The notes: a model not told the origin generated them from the sequence alone. Shown: positions 33,385 to 43,288, numbered from the stretch's first letter. The stretch is 55,595 nucleotides of DNA from Paenibacillus ferrarius (GCF_002027705.1 NZ_MBTG01000027.1:36969-92563); one strand, 5' to 3'. Program-made: numbers and translations.

Positions 33385-35403
33385 CTACTGTGCGCTCACT
33401 GGCTTGGCTTCGGGGGTGCTCTCCCCATTGGCTCGAAGCGATGAATCCGGGTCAGTAAACTCGGCGTTGTAGCTGGCTTGCGCTGTTTTGGACAAATAAT
33501 CATGATCAATATAGGAGGCTAAGTACTGCTTCCCAAAAAGTAAATCATACTGCACATTCCGGTAATCCTCCAAAAGTGCTTTCGTGGCATCAGGCACCTT
33601 CGTATGGAGTGATTGATCCGCGTCTACGACAAGATTGCTTAACAATCCAGGCACTTGCGCGGCTAACTGCGAATTCAAAGCAAAGTTCGCCGGTTTCTCC
33701 ATATGAAGCATATCGAGCACATGAGCGCCAAGGAAAGAGTCGCTGAGCAGCGGAATGTCCTGCTTCGGCATGTCGAAGTTCGCCCAAGTTACGAGCGGAA
33801 TGCTGTGCATCTTCTTCACTTCTTCCAGTGACCATTCACTGGTATTGCTGCTGTTGATGAAGCCTGCTTCTTTATACACTTGGTAATCCATACCCAACAT
33901 AGGCAAATGGTCACCATAGAAGACGATCATCGTCGGTTCGCTTGAATCCTTGAAATGATCAATCAACATTTGCAAGCTTTGATCGGCGTCGTGTGCGCCC
34001 TGTGTATAGGTTTCAAGTATGCTTTTGGCATCAGGAGTTAGATTGCCTTCTACTTTGAAATGATTTTCCCCATACCTCGGATCATCATACGGTCCGTGAT
34101 TCTGCATCGTAACGGTGTAAATAAACATCGGGTCCGCTGTTTTATCTACTTCATCAATGATGTTTCTGGATACCTCAGCGTCTGAGATAAAGTAACCTTT
34201 GGTCTCCGGATTCTGGAAATGCTCACTGCTTTTGAAAGTCTGGAAGCCTAAATCTTTATACACCGTATTCCGATTCCAGAACCAGCCTTCATAGGAATGA
34301 ATCCCCATGCTCTTGTAGCCTTGGTCAGCGAAATAGCTGGCTAAGCTCGGCACGGGCTTGGAAACATATTGCTGATACGGAATAGACCCTCCCGGCAGCA
34401 TGCTCATCGAATTCCCCGTCAAAACTTCAAATTCAACGTTGCTCGTTCCCCCGCCAAATTGTGGGGAGAGCAAATATCCGGAAGTCGATTCCTTTTGCAG
34501 CCTATGGATAGTAGGAAGTGGATCTTCGCTGAATTTGACGTTGGTTAATAACGTCGGATCCCAGAAAGCTTCGCTCATCACGAAGATAACATTCGGTTTC
34601 TTTCCGTTCAGTGGATCGGCGCTAACTGATGCCTTTTGCACACCGCTGGTTTGCGATTGTTGTAGATTAGCGGCAACTGCTGCGATAGATTGATCACTGT
34701 AGTTTTCCGGTTTAGGAACAATCGAATTTTTGACATTCAGTGTAAAAGCAAGCGCTAACCCATTATTCGTATAGTTTTCTTGCTGATTCCACACGATTTC
34801 ATTCACACCGGCATGATCGAGAATTTTACCGGCAAGCGGTGTTTTGACCCCAAATGCGTACATCGCATAGAGGGAAAACAGCCCCAAGCCAATTCGGCTG
34901 ATCAGCGGCAAGGTGACACGCGGCAGGACCCACCTGAGCAGCAGGACGACAATTACCGCGACAAGCACAGCTCCAATTCGGAGCATCGCGGCTTTCCCGG
35001 TCACAAGCGAAGCGATATCCATACTTTCTTTGTTAAGCAAAATATCCCAAGGGAAGAATGGCTCCCCAATCATTTTCACCTTCATATACGAAATCAAAGC
35101 CATAAGACCAAGCAGCAATGTTGTAATCGAACCCGAGATGGCTAAGGACCCGACTATCGCATAAACAAAAGCAAGCAAGCAAAAAGATAGTCCAACATTT
35201 AAGAAAAATAACGTTTGATTGGCTACGATCCATTGGATTGTATTTGTAAAAGAGCCGCGTTCCAAAAGCTCCATGCCGAATACTGAAAGTAAAGGTAAGC
35301 CAATCATAAACAATAATAGCGAAATCGTCGCTCCCAGACGGGCTGGTCTCGTCTTCTTCGGATTTTTCGAAAGACGGTTCCGGGGCTTCAAATTCAAGTG
35401 CAT
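33385..35403 (-). CDS. LTA synthase family sulfatase (lipoteichoic-acid-type polymer synthesis)
   Basis: A 672-residue protein with five N-terminal membrane helices to about residue 190, a linker, and an extracellular alkaline-phosphatase-like domain. Catalytic motifs of LtaS are present: metal ligand Glu in VIFVMSEAFWD (about 277), nucleophile Thr in FGGGTSNVEFEVLTG (about 320), and FYGDHLPMLG (about 500) with the Asp-His pair. It transfers glycerol phosphate from phosphatidylglycerol to a growing chain, or primes it. The C-terminus carries an Ala/Ser/Glu-rich tail of about 30 residues. ATG 35403 has GAGAGTGATG before it. Confidence 0.88.
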   Translation of the reverse strand: MHLNLKPRNRLSKNPKKTRPARLGATISLLLFMIGLPLLSVFGMELLERGSFTNTIQWIVANQTLFFLNVGLSFCLLAFVYAIVGSLAISGSITTLLLGLMALISYMKVKMIGEPFFPWDILLNKESMDIASLVTGKAAMLRIGAVLVAVIVVLLLRWVLPRVTLPLISRIGLGLFSLYAMYAFGVKTPLAGKILDHAGVNEIVWNQQENYTNNGLALAFTLNVKNSIVPKPENYSDQSIAAVAANLQQSQTSGVQKASVSADPLNGKKPNVIFVMSEAFWDPTLLTNVKFSEDPLPTIHRLQKESTSGYLLSPQFGGGTSNVEFEVLTGNSMSMLPGGSIPYQQYVSKPVPSLASYFADQGYKSMGIHSYEGWFWNRNTVYKDLGFQTFKSSEHFQNPETKGYFISDAEVSRNIIDEVDKTADPMFIYTVTMQNHGPYDDPRYGENHFKVEGNLTPDAKSILETYTQGAHDADQSLQMLIDHFKDSSEPTMIVFYGDHLPMLGMDYQVYKEAGFINSSNTSEWSLEEVKKMHSIPLVTWANFDMPKQDIPLLSDSFLGAHVLDMLHMEKPANFALNSQLAAQVPGLLSNLVVDADQSLHTKVPDATKALLEDYRNVQYDLLFGKQYLASYIDHDYLSKTAQASYNAEFTDPDSSLRANGESTPEAKPVSAQ

Positions 35404-35498
35404 CTTACATCACTCTCCTCTTGCCCCTATTGTAAACACGAATTGTGAAGAAAATATGTAGCTCACCTGAAAGGAAGCTTAATTGCCATATTTTACCA

Positions 35499-35819
35499 CT
35501 ATTTCATATCTGCCAACCATGCAGCCAAGGCTTTTAATTCATCTTCTTTGAGCGCAACCTGGAATGGAGGCATTCCCCCGCCACCTTTTTGGATACGTTT
35601 AATAAGCTCCTCTTCCGTCAAGCGTTCTCCGACTTTTTGAATATTAGGACCTTGTCCACCCTGCAATTGATTGCCATGACAGGAAATGCAGAAATTTTGA
35701 TAAATTTTGGGGGCGTCTGCTTTCACTGCCGTCGTGTGCGTTTCATTTTGAGGCTTATTCCCACAGGCGGATAAACTTAGAGCCAGAACCATTAATGCAA
35801 GCAGCAATCTCATTTTCAT
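35499..35819 (-). CDS. Small cytochrome c lipoprotein (class I)
   Basis: About 106 residues from ATG 35819 (GAGGAG eight or nine bases before; a TTG six codons earlier is less likely). Lipobox LSLSACG (Cys about residue 19), then a heme-binding NFCISCHG motif (about 46-53) and a distal Met ligand in GGGGMPPFQ (about 83). This is the small membrane-anchored cytochrome c550/c551 type of Bacillales (CccA/CccB-like), an electron carrier between the bc1 complex and oxidase. Confidence 0.9.
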   Translation of the reverse strand: MKMRLLLALMVLALSLSACGNKPQNETHTTAVKADAPKIYQNFCISCHGNQLQGGQGPNIQKVGERLTEEELIKRIQKGGGGMPPFQVALKEDELKALAAWLADMK

Positions 35820-36011
35820 ATGCAAGAAACTCCTCAATCGCGTATTTCTCTCATCATACCAGAGCGCAGATTGAAAAATAAAGAATTCCCCTTTTTTAAC
35901 TCCTGCTGGCTACCGTAACGTGCTGTCAATGTATGTTTGACTATCGTTATTATGCTGCATTATTGAGCTATTTATAGGCTCATTCGATTGGAAAATCCTT
36001 AGGAGTGAAAT

Positions 36012-36045
36012 AAAAAAGGGATAAGCTTTCGCTTACCCCCATATT
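36012..36045 (-). terminator. Terminator of the arabinofuranosidase gene
   Basis: On the minus strand GGGGTAAGC-gaaa-GCTTATCCC followed by TTTTTT. Confidence 0.75.
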
Positions 36046-36085
36046 TTTTATAAAGCGTTTGCTCAGGCCGTGTCATGTGTTAGGT

Positions 36086-37597
36086 CTATACCAATTTTAA
36101 ACGAATAACATTCCATGAGGCTTTTCCAAGCGTGCTGTGGATTTGACCGCTTGCGGACACAGTTGCATTGCCCCCCGTATGAGGCTTCACTCGATCTTGT
36201 GCATCTATCGTATTCGCGGCTTTCAAATCGTCATTCTCCAGCACAATATGCTCGATGATTCGGCAACCGCCAAAACTGCGCAGATCCAGCTCCAAAGGCA
36301 ACGCCTCCTCTAGATGACGGTTTACCGCGAAGATCGTCACTTCCGCCTTCTCTTCATTATGAACGGCAACTGCTTCCAAATGAGGTACATCAGTGTAGTC
36401 TTTGGCATCGTATTTCGAAGACTTGATCAGCGGTACCAACACCGTTCCACGTCCGAATACACTCGCATGCATGTAAGGATAGTAGATCGTTTGCTTCCAA
36501 GCTGCTCCGCCATTGGCTGTCATGATCGGTGCAATAACATTCACCAGTTGGGCTAAACAGGCCATTTTGACACGGTCTGCACGCTTAAGCATCGAGATCA
36601 GCATACAGCCGACCAAGAGAGCATCCTCATGGTTATAAATATCTTCAAGCTGCGGCGGGGCGATGGACCAAGGTTCAATCTTGCGGTCGGCTTCATTAGA
36701 GTGATACCAGACGTTCCACTCATCGAAGGATAGGTTGATTTTCTTCTTCCCGCGCTTCTTTGCTTGTATATAATCAGCTGTCGAAATCACCGTATGAATA
36801 AAACGATCCATGCCCATCGACTGCGCTAAGAAATTGGCAGAATCCTTATCCCGATTGCCATAATATTGGTGAAGAGAAATGTAATCGACGTGATCATAGG
36901 TATGGTCAAGAACGGTCGCTTCCCACTCAGGAAACGTCGCCATCGTTAGACTGGAGCTGCCGCAAGCAACAAGCTCGATACTCGGGTCAACCCATTTCAT
37001 CACTTTGGCCGTTTCGCAAGCAGTACGTCCATACTCTACAGCTGTTTTGCTGCCGGTTTGCCATGGACCATCCATCTCATTGCCCAAGCACCAAGTTTTG
37101 ATGTTATGCGGAGCTTTATAGCCATGGGAAATCCGCAAATCGCTCCAGTAGGTGCCGCCTGTTATATTGGAGTATTCTATAATATCCCGGGCTTCATCAG
37201 GACCTCGCGTCCCCAAATTAACAGCCATCATAGCATCTGTATTTGCCTTGCGGCACCAATCCATGAATTCGTTAAGGCCGATTAAGTTTGGCTCAATTGT
37301 ACGCCACGCCAAATCCAATCTTTTCTTCCGCTGCTCGATCGGTCCAATCCCATCCTCCCAATTGTAGCCGGATACAAAATTCCCTCCTGGATAACGAACG
37401 ATCGGCACAGCCAATCCTTTGACCAGCTCCAGAACATCCGTTCGAAAGCCTTGGTCGTCCGCATGCGGATGCCCTGGCTCATAGATCCCGCCGTAAACAG
37501 CGCGGCCCAAATGCTCGATAAAAGAACCATATAAGCGAGAGTCCACTTCACCAATTGTAAAATCCTTGTCAACAATCATGCTTGCTTTGATAGACAT
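36086..37597 (-). CDS. abfA: Intracellular alpha-L-arabinofuranosidase (GH51)
   Basis: About 503 residues, no signal peptide. General acid/base Glu in LGNEMDGPWQ (about 173-182) and nucleophile Glu in SFDEWNVWY (about 293-301) mark GH51; SRLYGSFIEHLGRAVYGGIY near the start is another family signature. It releases terminal arabinose from arabino-oligosaccharides taken up by the cell. ATG 37597 follows GAGGTGAAACGA; a GTG three codons earlier is possible. A divergent ArsR-type regulator lies 170 bases away and probably controls it. Confidence 0.93.
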   Translation of the reverse strand: MSIKASMIVDKDFTIGEVDSRLYGSFIEHLGRAVYGGIYEPGHPHADDQGFRTDVLELVKGLAVPIVRYPGGNFVSGYNWEDGIGPIEQRKKRLDLAWRTIEPNLIGLNEFMDWCRKANTDAMMAVNLGTRGPDEARDIIEYSNITGGTYWSDLRISHGYKAPHNIKTWCLGNEMDGPWQTGSKTAVEYGRTACETAKVMKWVDPSIELVACGSSSLTMATFPEWEATVLDHTYDHVDYISLHQYYGNRDKDSANFLAQSMGMDRFIHTVISTADYIQAKKRGKKKINLSFDEWNVWYHSNEADRKIEPWSIAPPQLEDIYNHEDALLVGCMLISMLKRADRVKMACLAQLVNVIAPIMTANGGAAWKQTIYYPYMHASVFGRGTVLVPLIKSSKYDAKDYTDVPHLEAVAVHNEEKAEVTIFAVNRHLEEALPLELDLRSFGGCRIIEHIVLENDDLKAANTIDAQDRVKPHTGGNATVSASGQIHSTLGKASWNVIRLKLV

Positions 37598-37625
37598 TCG
37601 TTTCACCTCATCGTATAATTAATAT

Positions 37626-37740
37626 AAATATGAATCAGTTAATAATTTTATTACTTTATTTGATTCTATTAAACAATAATTCGCGTCGGATTTCAAGCTT
37701 TTCATTTGTCCAAATATGAATTAATATTTTCATTAATTAG
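37626..37740. promoter_or_regulatory. Divergent operator region between GH51 gene and ArsR-type regulator
   Basis: AAATATGAAT occurs twice (about 37626 and 37714), each followed by an ATTAAT-rich segment, and an imperfect inverted repeat ATTAAT...ATTAAT ends near 37738. Repeats in such a spot are reasonable regulator sites. Confidence 0.4.
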
Positions 37741-37767
37741 TCCTATCTTAGGTATGAGGAGCTTGCT

Positions 37768-38676
37768 ATGATGATTCAAACGACAACCGACCGCAAATGG
37801 CTTCCGCTTTATGAAGCATTAGCCAGCGATGTGCGGCTTAACATATTGGAGCTGCTTGCTGAGAAAGAAATGAATGTGAAAGATCTAGCGCAAACGCTGG
37901 GCTTAAGCAGTGCCATTGTAACGATGCATGTGAAAAAGCTCGAAACCGGCGGCCTCATTCACACCGCACTTATTCGCAAGCAAGGCGGCACACATAAAAT
38001 ATGCACTTTGGCCGTATCCAGCATTGAGATTAAGCTGCCTCAGTTTAATGAGCAGCAGCGGGCTTTTGATGAAGTATCCATTCCCATTGGACACTATACC
38101 CGCTTCGATATTCAGCCTACTTGCGGATTAGCGACGGCCGATCATGTCATTGGCCAATATGATGACCCGCGTTTCTTCTTCGAGCCCGAGCGCATGCATG
38201 CCAGGATTCTCTGGTTCGGCAGCGGCTTCGTGGAATATCGCATTCCCAATTATGTGCTGCCTGGGCAGCAATTAGAGGAAATTGAGATCTCTCTGGAGCT
38301 CGGATCCGAAGCGCCCGGCATTGCCGAGAATTGGCCGTCGGATATTCACTTCTATGTGAATGATACGCTTCTCGGCTTCTGGACAAGTCCCGGTGATTCG
38401 GGACAAGGCCGCGGCAAGCTTACTCCTGCCTGGTGGTCGGATTCCGTCAACCAATATGGCTGGTTGAAGGTTATCCGGATCACGGAGCAGGGCACGTTCC
38501 TTGATGGACAGCAGCTCTCCGCTGTCACAATCCAGGATATCCGCATGTCCCGCAATGAGTGGACACTGCGCTTGGAAGTGCCGGACACCGCTGCGAATGT
38601 CGGCGGCTTGACCTTGTACGGTGAAGGCTTCGGCAACTATGACCGGGATATTATTTTCCGCACCTACCGCAGGTAG
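37768..38676 (+). CDS. ArsR-type regulator with sugar-enzyme-like sensor domain
   Basis: A 302-residue protein. Residues about 10-85 form an ArsR winged helix (VRLNILELLAEKEMNVKDLA, then TLGLSSAIVTMHVKKLE). The remaining 200 residues are beta-rich (FFFEPERMHARILWFGSGFVEYRIP, split here: HARILWFGSGFVEYRIPNY) and look like a carbohydrate-binding jelly-roll. It has none of the metal-binding Cys of classical ArsR. Such ArsR proteins are common beside glycoside hydrolases of Paenibacillus and are expected to sense an arabinose-type ligand. ATG 37768 follows GAGGAG. Confidence 0.85.
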   Translation: MMIQTTTDRKWLPLYEALASDVRLNILELLAEKEMNVKDLAQTLGLSSAIVTMHVKKLETGGLIHTALIRKQGGTHKICTLAVSSIEIKLPQFNEQQRAFDEVSIPIGHYTRFDIQPTCGLATADHVIGQYDDPRFFFEPERMHARILWFGSGFVEYRIPNYVLPGQQLEEIEISLELGSEAPGIAENWPSDIHFYVNDTLLGFWTSPGDSGQGRGKLTPAWWSDSVNQYGWLKVIRITEQGTFLDGQQLSAVTIQDIRMSRNEWTLRLEVPDTAANVGGLTLYGEGFGNYDRDIIFRTYRR

Positions 38677-39151
38677 GGCTGGTTGGTGTTGAGCATGGAG
38701 GCTGCTGAGCCATTGTGGAACCATGATCTTGGGGCGAACATGCGGCTAAAACATTCGTGTGCGTGGGAGTGTGCGCAACAGCGAAGCAACTCAAAGAACC
38801 CCAGCCGATGGCTGGGGTTCTTTGTTGATGCGCCTCTTCTGGTGAGGGCAGGTTTGTTTTTTGGGGGCAGGTTTGGGGGCCGAGACTGCTTTTTTCGCTG
38901 GCTCAGCAGCCAGCTTGCTGCTTTTCTCTCCGGAGACTGCCTTTTCGGCAGGCTCAGGTGCATTTTCTTGGAATACCCGCTCGCGGCGGGGCCGAGACTG
39001 CCTTTTTCGCTGGCTCAGCCACCAGCTTGCTGCTTTTCTCTCCTGAGACTGCCTTTTCGGCAGGCTCAGGTGCTTTTTCTTGGAACACCCGCTCGCGGCG
39101 GGGCTGGGACTGCCTTTTTCGCTGGCTCAGCAGCCCTCTGCTCCTCCTCCA
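38677..39151. repeat. Gene-free stretch with 112-bp tandem repeat and terminator
   Basis: A terminator-like hairpin AAAGAACCCCAGCC/GGCTGGGGTTCTTT lies at 38795-38824. From about 38879 to 39136 a unit of 112 bp is repeated about 2.3 times; for instance CTTGGAAYACCCGCTCGCGGCGGGGC starts (first block shown in part) at 38967 and 39079. On the minus strand the units code AEPAKKAVSAP and EPAEKAVSGEKSSKL, but 112 is not a multiple of three, so no frame stays open through more than about one unit. It lies just past the MATE stop on its strand. Confidence 0.7.
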
Positions 39152-40558
39152 CTAGGCATGCAAACTAGTACCTGCAGACTCCGTAACGGATGCACCGGTT
39201 TTTAAGTTGGCGGCATTCACTTTATTAGCCTCTGCTCGCCGCAGATATTTCATCTGCCGCCAACGAATGACGACCAGCAAGCCGCGCAAGTATTCATCGC
39301 AAATCATTGCCACATAGATGCCTGCCAGTCCCCAGCCGCTATGCAATCCTAAGTAATAGGAAAGCCCCGCGGCCACGCCCCACATGGATATCAGTGAAAT
39401 GATCATATTAAATCGCGTATCGCCAATCGCGCTCAGGGCATTGCCGAATCCCATGTTGATCATCTTGCCTGGTTGCAGAACAAGCGCCAGTCCCAAGCAC
39501 GAGAAACCAAGCTTTAGGATGTCGACGTCAGAGGTAAAGAAGCTGAGAAAGCTTTTGAACGTGAAAAAGAGAATCAGACTGTTGAAGCAAACCAACCCCA
39601 AACCAATCCAAGTGCCTCGATACCCGCTGCGATAAGCTTCTTTCATTCGGCCTGCGCCATACAGATGAGCAATCTGAATTTGCACAGCTAGAGCAATAGA
39701 GTAACCCAGCATGAAGCAGATGGATTCAAGTGTATTCAAGTACGTTCTTGCTGCCAACTCCCTTGCCCCCATCGTAGCCAAAACGGTGTATATAGTAAGC
39801 TGCGACAGCACCCAAGAGGACATGTTGACGCCCATGGGCCAACCGATTTTCAAAATAGCCCCAAACAGCTTCCGATTAAATACAATCAGGTCCTGCCACG
39901 TCATTCTTCGCTCGAAAGCTGAGATGAACATAAATAACAGCAAGCAGGTCGCGAGCAAGCGGCTCACCAAGGTCGAAATGGCGACACCGGTCAAGCCTAA
40001 TTGAGGGAATCCAAATGCGCCATAAATAAATCCATAGTTAAACAGAATGTGTATGATATTCATGCCAATCGCTGTAATCATGGGACCTTTGGTGTTGCCT
40101 GTGTTGCGAATTACGGTGCTTAAGGCTGCTGTCAAAGCTGTTAAAACCATCCCGCTCCCGACAATGGATATGTACGTCTGAGCCAAAGGAAGCAGCCTAT
40201 CTTCCAATTGAAACAATCTTGCCAATGGTAGGGCCTCTTTGTACAGTACGACACTGAGCACGATTCCTATCAGCCCACTGACGGTAGTTGCCATGATGGC
40301 AACTGTACGTGCTTCTTCATTTTGCTTAGCGCCTAATTTCTGGGCAATCAATATCCCAGCACCACTGGCTACAGTCATAAATAAAATCATCATAGCTTGA
40401 AACACTTGATTCGCCAGTCCAACCACCGCAACCGCATCATCCGATACACGGCTCACCATTAACGTATCCACCACGCCTAAAAGCAGCTGCAAAAGCAATT
40501 CAACAAAAATCGGCCAAGCCAAAAGCCATAAAGTAAACTTACTTTTCTCTGTTTGCAC
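39152..40558 (-). CDS. MATE-family efflux transporter
   Basis: A 468-residue protein with twelve membrane helices. It opens LWLLAWPIFVELLLQLLLGVVDTLMVSRVSDDAVA, whose core (PIFVELLLQLLLGVVDTLMV) is the MATE signature; the second half repeats it (IGWPMGVNMSSWVLSQLTIY). It expels cationic drugs or metabolites in exchange for Na+ or H+. It lies divergently from the AraC-type regulator. The last 20 residues are polar and Ala/Thr-rich, and on the same strand after the stop comes a repeat region that codes Lys/Ala/Pro-rich peptide in broken frames. Confidence 0.92.
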   Translation of the reverse strand: MQTEKSKFTLWLLAWPIFVELLLQLLLGVVDTLMVSRVSDDAVAVVGLANQVFQAMMILFMTVASGAGILIAQKLGAKQNEEARTVAIMATTVSGLIGIVLSVVLYKEALPLARLFQLEDRLLPLAQTYISIVGSGMVLTALTAALSTVIRNTGNTKGPMITAIGMNIIHILFNYGFIYGAFGFPQLGLTGVAISTLVSRLLATCLLLFMFISAFERRMTWQDLIVFNRKLFGAILKIGWPMGVNMSSWVLSQLTIYTVLATMGARELAARTYLNTLESICFMLGYSIALAVQIQIAHLYGAGRMKEAYRSGYRGTWIGLGLVCFNSLILFFTFKSFLSFFTSDVDILKLGFSCLGLALVLQPGKMINMGFGNALSAIGDTRFNMIISLISMWGVAAGLSYYLGLHSGWGLAGIYVAMICDEYLRGLLVVIRWRQMKYLRRAEANKVNAANLKTGASVTESAGTSLHA

Positions 40559-40716
40559 GATTCACCACCATCCGATACCTGTCTCTCTTTTTATGAAAAT
40601 GAAACTTTGTTGTCTGCTCAAATTATAGATGCTATAGTTGGTCTCATGTATAACTAATGCAACTTAAACTTTCAAAATTCCAACTTCCAATTTAAAGGTA
40701 TGCAAAGGTGATCCTG

Positions 40717-41589
40717 ATGGCTTTGATCGAAATGACTGTCCCTCCACTTCCGCACTACATTACAAGCGGCTTCAGCACGCTGCCCAAAGGCGGCCACCAT
40801 CCAAGCAGAAACAACATCCAAGTATTCGACTTGTTAATTACGACCTATGGCTGCTTCTATATTGGCGAAGAGGATGCCCGATTCGAGGTCGCTCCTGGAC
40901 AAGCCGTTATCCTGAGGCCGGATCGGTATCATTTCGCTACACAATCTTGCGCTGAGCTTACGGGCACCTACTGGATGCATTTCCATGTTGGAGGGCCGTG
41001 GAGTATGATCGATAACGCGATAGCTCCCATACCGCTCGAAGACCCCTCGCCTGTTTTTGTGGAGCCGTTTGCTGCCCAGCCATTCACGATTCGAATCCCG
41101 CAATACACGCCCCTGCTGCAGCCGGAGAAAACCTATGATCTGTTCGAGCAGCTTCATCAATTGCAGCCGCGGGCGCATGTGAGCAGTGTCCGTTTTGCTC
41201 AGCAGCAGCTTTTTCATGAGCTGCTGCGTCAGCTTGCCGCTTCTACTGACAGTGAGCATCCGTCTCCTGCCACAGCCTGTGCGGAGAAAGCAGCCTCCTA
41301 TTTAAGGCAGCATTATAGAGAAGCTGTTTCTGCCAAAGAGCTTGGCGATCATGTTAATTTCCACCCCGTGTATATCGCCCGCTGCATGCAAAAAGAGTAC
41401 GGCTGCTCTCCCACGGAATATCAGCTGCGGCTTCGCATCCAGCAAGCGAAGCTGCTGCTGCTGCAAACGGATCTTCCTGTCGCTCATGTAGGGGAGCAGG
41501 TCGGTTTCGAGCAGCCTGCCTATTTCGCCACATGCTTCACCCGTATCGAAGGCATTTCTCCCCGCAAGTACAGGCAGCGATTTTCTTGA
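40717..41589 (+). CDS. AraC-family transcriptional regulator
   Basis: About 290 residues from ATG 40717 (AAAGGTG before it). N-terminal cupin sensing domain (about 1-150, GQAVILRPDRYHFA) and a C-terminal double helix-turn-helix (about 195-290, KAASYLRQHYREAVSAKELG, then HVGEQVGFEQPAYFATCFTR and GISPRKYRQRF). The MATE gene is divergent, so that exporter or a sugar pathway elsewhere may be the target. Confidence 0.9.
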   Translation: MALIEMTVPPLPHYITSGFSTLPKGGHHPSRNNIQVFDLLITTYGCFYIGEEDARFEVAPGQAVILRPDRYHFATQSCAELTGTYWMHFHVGGPWSMIDNAIAPIPLEDPSPVFVEPFAAQPFTIRIPQYTPLLQPEKTYDLFEQLHQLQPRAHVSSVRFAQQQLFHELLRQLAASTDSEHPSPATACAEKAASYLRQHYREAVSAKELGDHVNFHPVYIARCMQKEYGCSPTEYQLRLRIQQAKLLLLQTDLPVAHVGEQVGFEQPAYFATCFTRIEGISPRKYRQRFS

Positions 41590-41677
41590 TCCAAGCCAAA
41601 GATCGATTTCAAAGGCATATATGGGATAACTGCGAAATACAGTTAACGTATATGACGTGAGAGGGAGTTGAGCTTGA

Positions 41678-41917
41678 ATGGAAGAACAACAAACCGCACC
41701 TGTCCTAAGCGTGAAGGATTGGATGATTACGATCCTGCTGCTCGCGATTCCAATTGTGAATATTGTCATGTTATTCGTATGGGCCTTCAGCGGTGGAGTG
41801 AACCCTACAAAGGCCAATTATGCCAAGGCCAGTTTAATCTGGGCGGTAATCGGGATCGTGCTCTACATCATTTTCGTTGTCATCTTCTTCGGTGCTGTGA
41901 TGTCCTCCATGAAATAA
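41678..41917 (+). CDS. Small two-helix membrane protein
   Basis: A 79-residue protein with two membrane helices (about 16-38, ITILLLAIPIVNIVMLFVWAF, and 52-74). The loop GGVNPTKANYAKA between them recurs in many small Firmicutes membrane proteins of unknown function. GAGAGGGAG precedes ATG 41678. Own terminator at 41926-41976. Confidence 0.85.
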   Translation: MEEQQTAPVLSVKDWMITILLLAIPIVNIVMLFVWAFSGGVNPTKANYAKASLIWAVIGIVLYIIFVVIFFGAVMSSMK

Positions 41918-41925
41918 AAACTCCA

Positions 41926-41976
41926 TAGCCATGCAGCTATCCTCAACGGCCCTTGCCGATTGGGGATGGCTTTTTT
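41926..41976 (+). terminator. Terminator
   Basis: AGCCATgcagctatCCTCAACGGC pairs imperfectly with GCCGATTGGGGATGGCT and is followed by TTTTTT. Confidence 0.75.
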
Positions 41977-42050
41977 ACTTTTCACTCCGATCCAAATGGA
42001 CATTTAACGAAATATGATATACTGGAAAAAAAATGATAAGGAGCCCTAGC

Positions 42051-43250
42051 ATGCCGACACCCTTACATTGGAAAAAGTCATTAGGGATACTATGGGTGGC
42101 CAACTTCTCTATTATGTGCGGTATGAATCTGGTACTCCCCTTTCTTCCGCTCTATATCGGGCAGCTTGGCGTGCACGATGTGGGTGAGGTCGTCCGTTGG
42201 ACAGGCTGGATTGTTGCGGCCCAATTCATTACTTCGTTCCTCACCCAACCGCTGTGGGGGGCAATTGCCGATCGGCGAGGCAGGAAAATCATGCTGCTTC
42301 GCGCCGGAATTGGGATGTCGGTGGTGACAGCGCTCATGGGCATCGTCACAGAGCCTTGGCAGCTGCTCGCGCTTCGGCTGCTCAATGGTTTCTTCTCCGG
42401 CTTCATCTCGATGGCGGTATCGCTGCAAGCTTCGCTTACGCCGCCGGAGCACTCGGGCAAGTCACTTGGCACACTGCAAACAGGCGCTATCGCGGGCTCG
42501 CTTATCGGTCCCCTGGTCGGGGGCTTACTGGCCAGCTTCATTGGGTACAGCCATGTGTTCTTTTTCACGGGAGGACTGATGCTTTGCGCAAGCCTCATCG
42601 TCATGATTTTCATCCACGAGGAGCGAAAGCCCCTCGCCCCGAAAAAAGAACGAAAGCGCACAGAATGGCGCCTGTTCCGGCCCTTGCTCCCTGTCTTCGC
42701 CGCTTCTCTGATTACACAGATTGGGATGATGAGCATCGAGCCGATTGTGACGGTTTATGCGAAGACGCTCTATACAGGCAGCCATCTGGAGCTGCTGGCC
42801 GGGTTAGTCGTTGCCATTACGGGCATCGCCAATCTGTTCGGCGCGCCCTCCTTGGGGAGAATCGGCGACCGCATTGGCCAGCGGAGAACACTGGTGATCG
42901 CCTTGACCATGGCGGCGCTAGCCTTTATTCCGCAAGCTTTTGCCACCAGCATTACCATGCTTCTCGTGGGCAGATTTCTGCTTGGCCTATTCATAGGAGG
43001 CATGATTCCTTCGTTAAACGTGCTCGTAAAGAAGCTGGCTCCTACTCAAATTCAAGGAACAGCCTACGGCTTCAACACATCTTCACTGTTCCTGGGCAAT
43101 CTCATTGGTCCCTTGGTTGGCAGCCATCTTGCTGCAGCCTACGGCTTCCTATCTGTGTTCTATGTCACGATGGGCATCTTGTTGCTATGCGCATTGTTTG
43201 TGTATAACAACCCTAGTTTAGATGGCCGATCACAGCCAGACACCGTATAG
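42051..43250 (+). CDS. MFS multidrug-type exporter
   Basis: About 399 residues from ATG 42051 (AAGGAG before; ATG 42033 lacks one). Twelve predicted helices; motif A GAIADRRGRKIML between helices 2 and 3 and a motif-C-like GAIAGSLIGPLVGGLLA in helix 5 place it in the DHA1 drug-proton antiporter group. GRIGDRIGQRR repeats motif A in the second half. Substrate unknown. Confidence 0.9.
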   Translation: MPTPLHWKKSLGILWVANFSIMCGMNLVLPFLPLYIGQLGVHDVGEVVRWTGWIVAAQFITSFLTQPLWGAIADRRGRKIMLLRAGIGMSVVTALMGIVTEPWQLLALRLLNGFFSGFISMAVSLQASLTPPEHSGKSLGTLQTGAIAGSLIGPLVGGLLASFIGYSHVFFFTGGLMLCASLIVMIFIHEERKPLAPKKERKRTEWRLFRPLLPVFAASLITQIGMMSIEPIVTVYAKTLYTGSHLELLAGLVVAITGIANLFGAPSLGRIGDRIGQRRTLVIALTMAALAFIPQAFATSITMLLVGRFLLGLFIGGMIPSLNVLVKKLAPTQIQGTAYGFNTSSLFLGNLIGPLVGSHLAAAYGFLSVFYVTMGILLLCALFVYNNPSLDGRSQPDTV

Positions 43251-43288
43251 CGTTTCACAAAAATTTGAATACAAATGGAGGACTTACA

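Noticed and set aside
38879..39136. Read-through extension of the MATE protein into the PAKKA-type repeat
   Set aside because: The MATE frame ends in TAG 39152-39154 and further stops follow after one unit; no recoding signal is visible, so it is reported only as a repeat.
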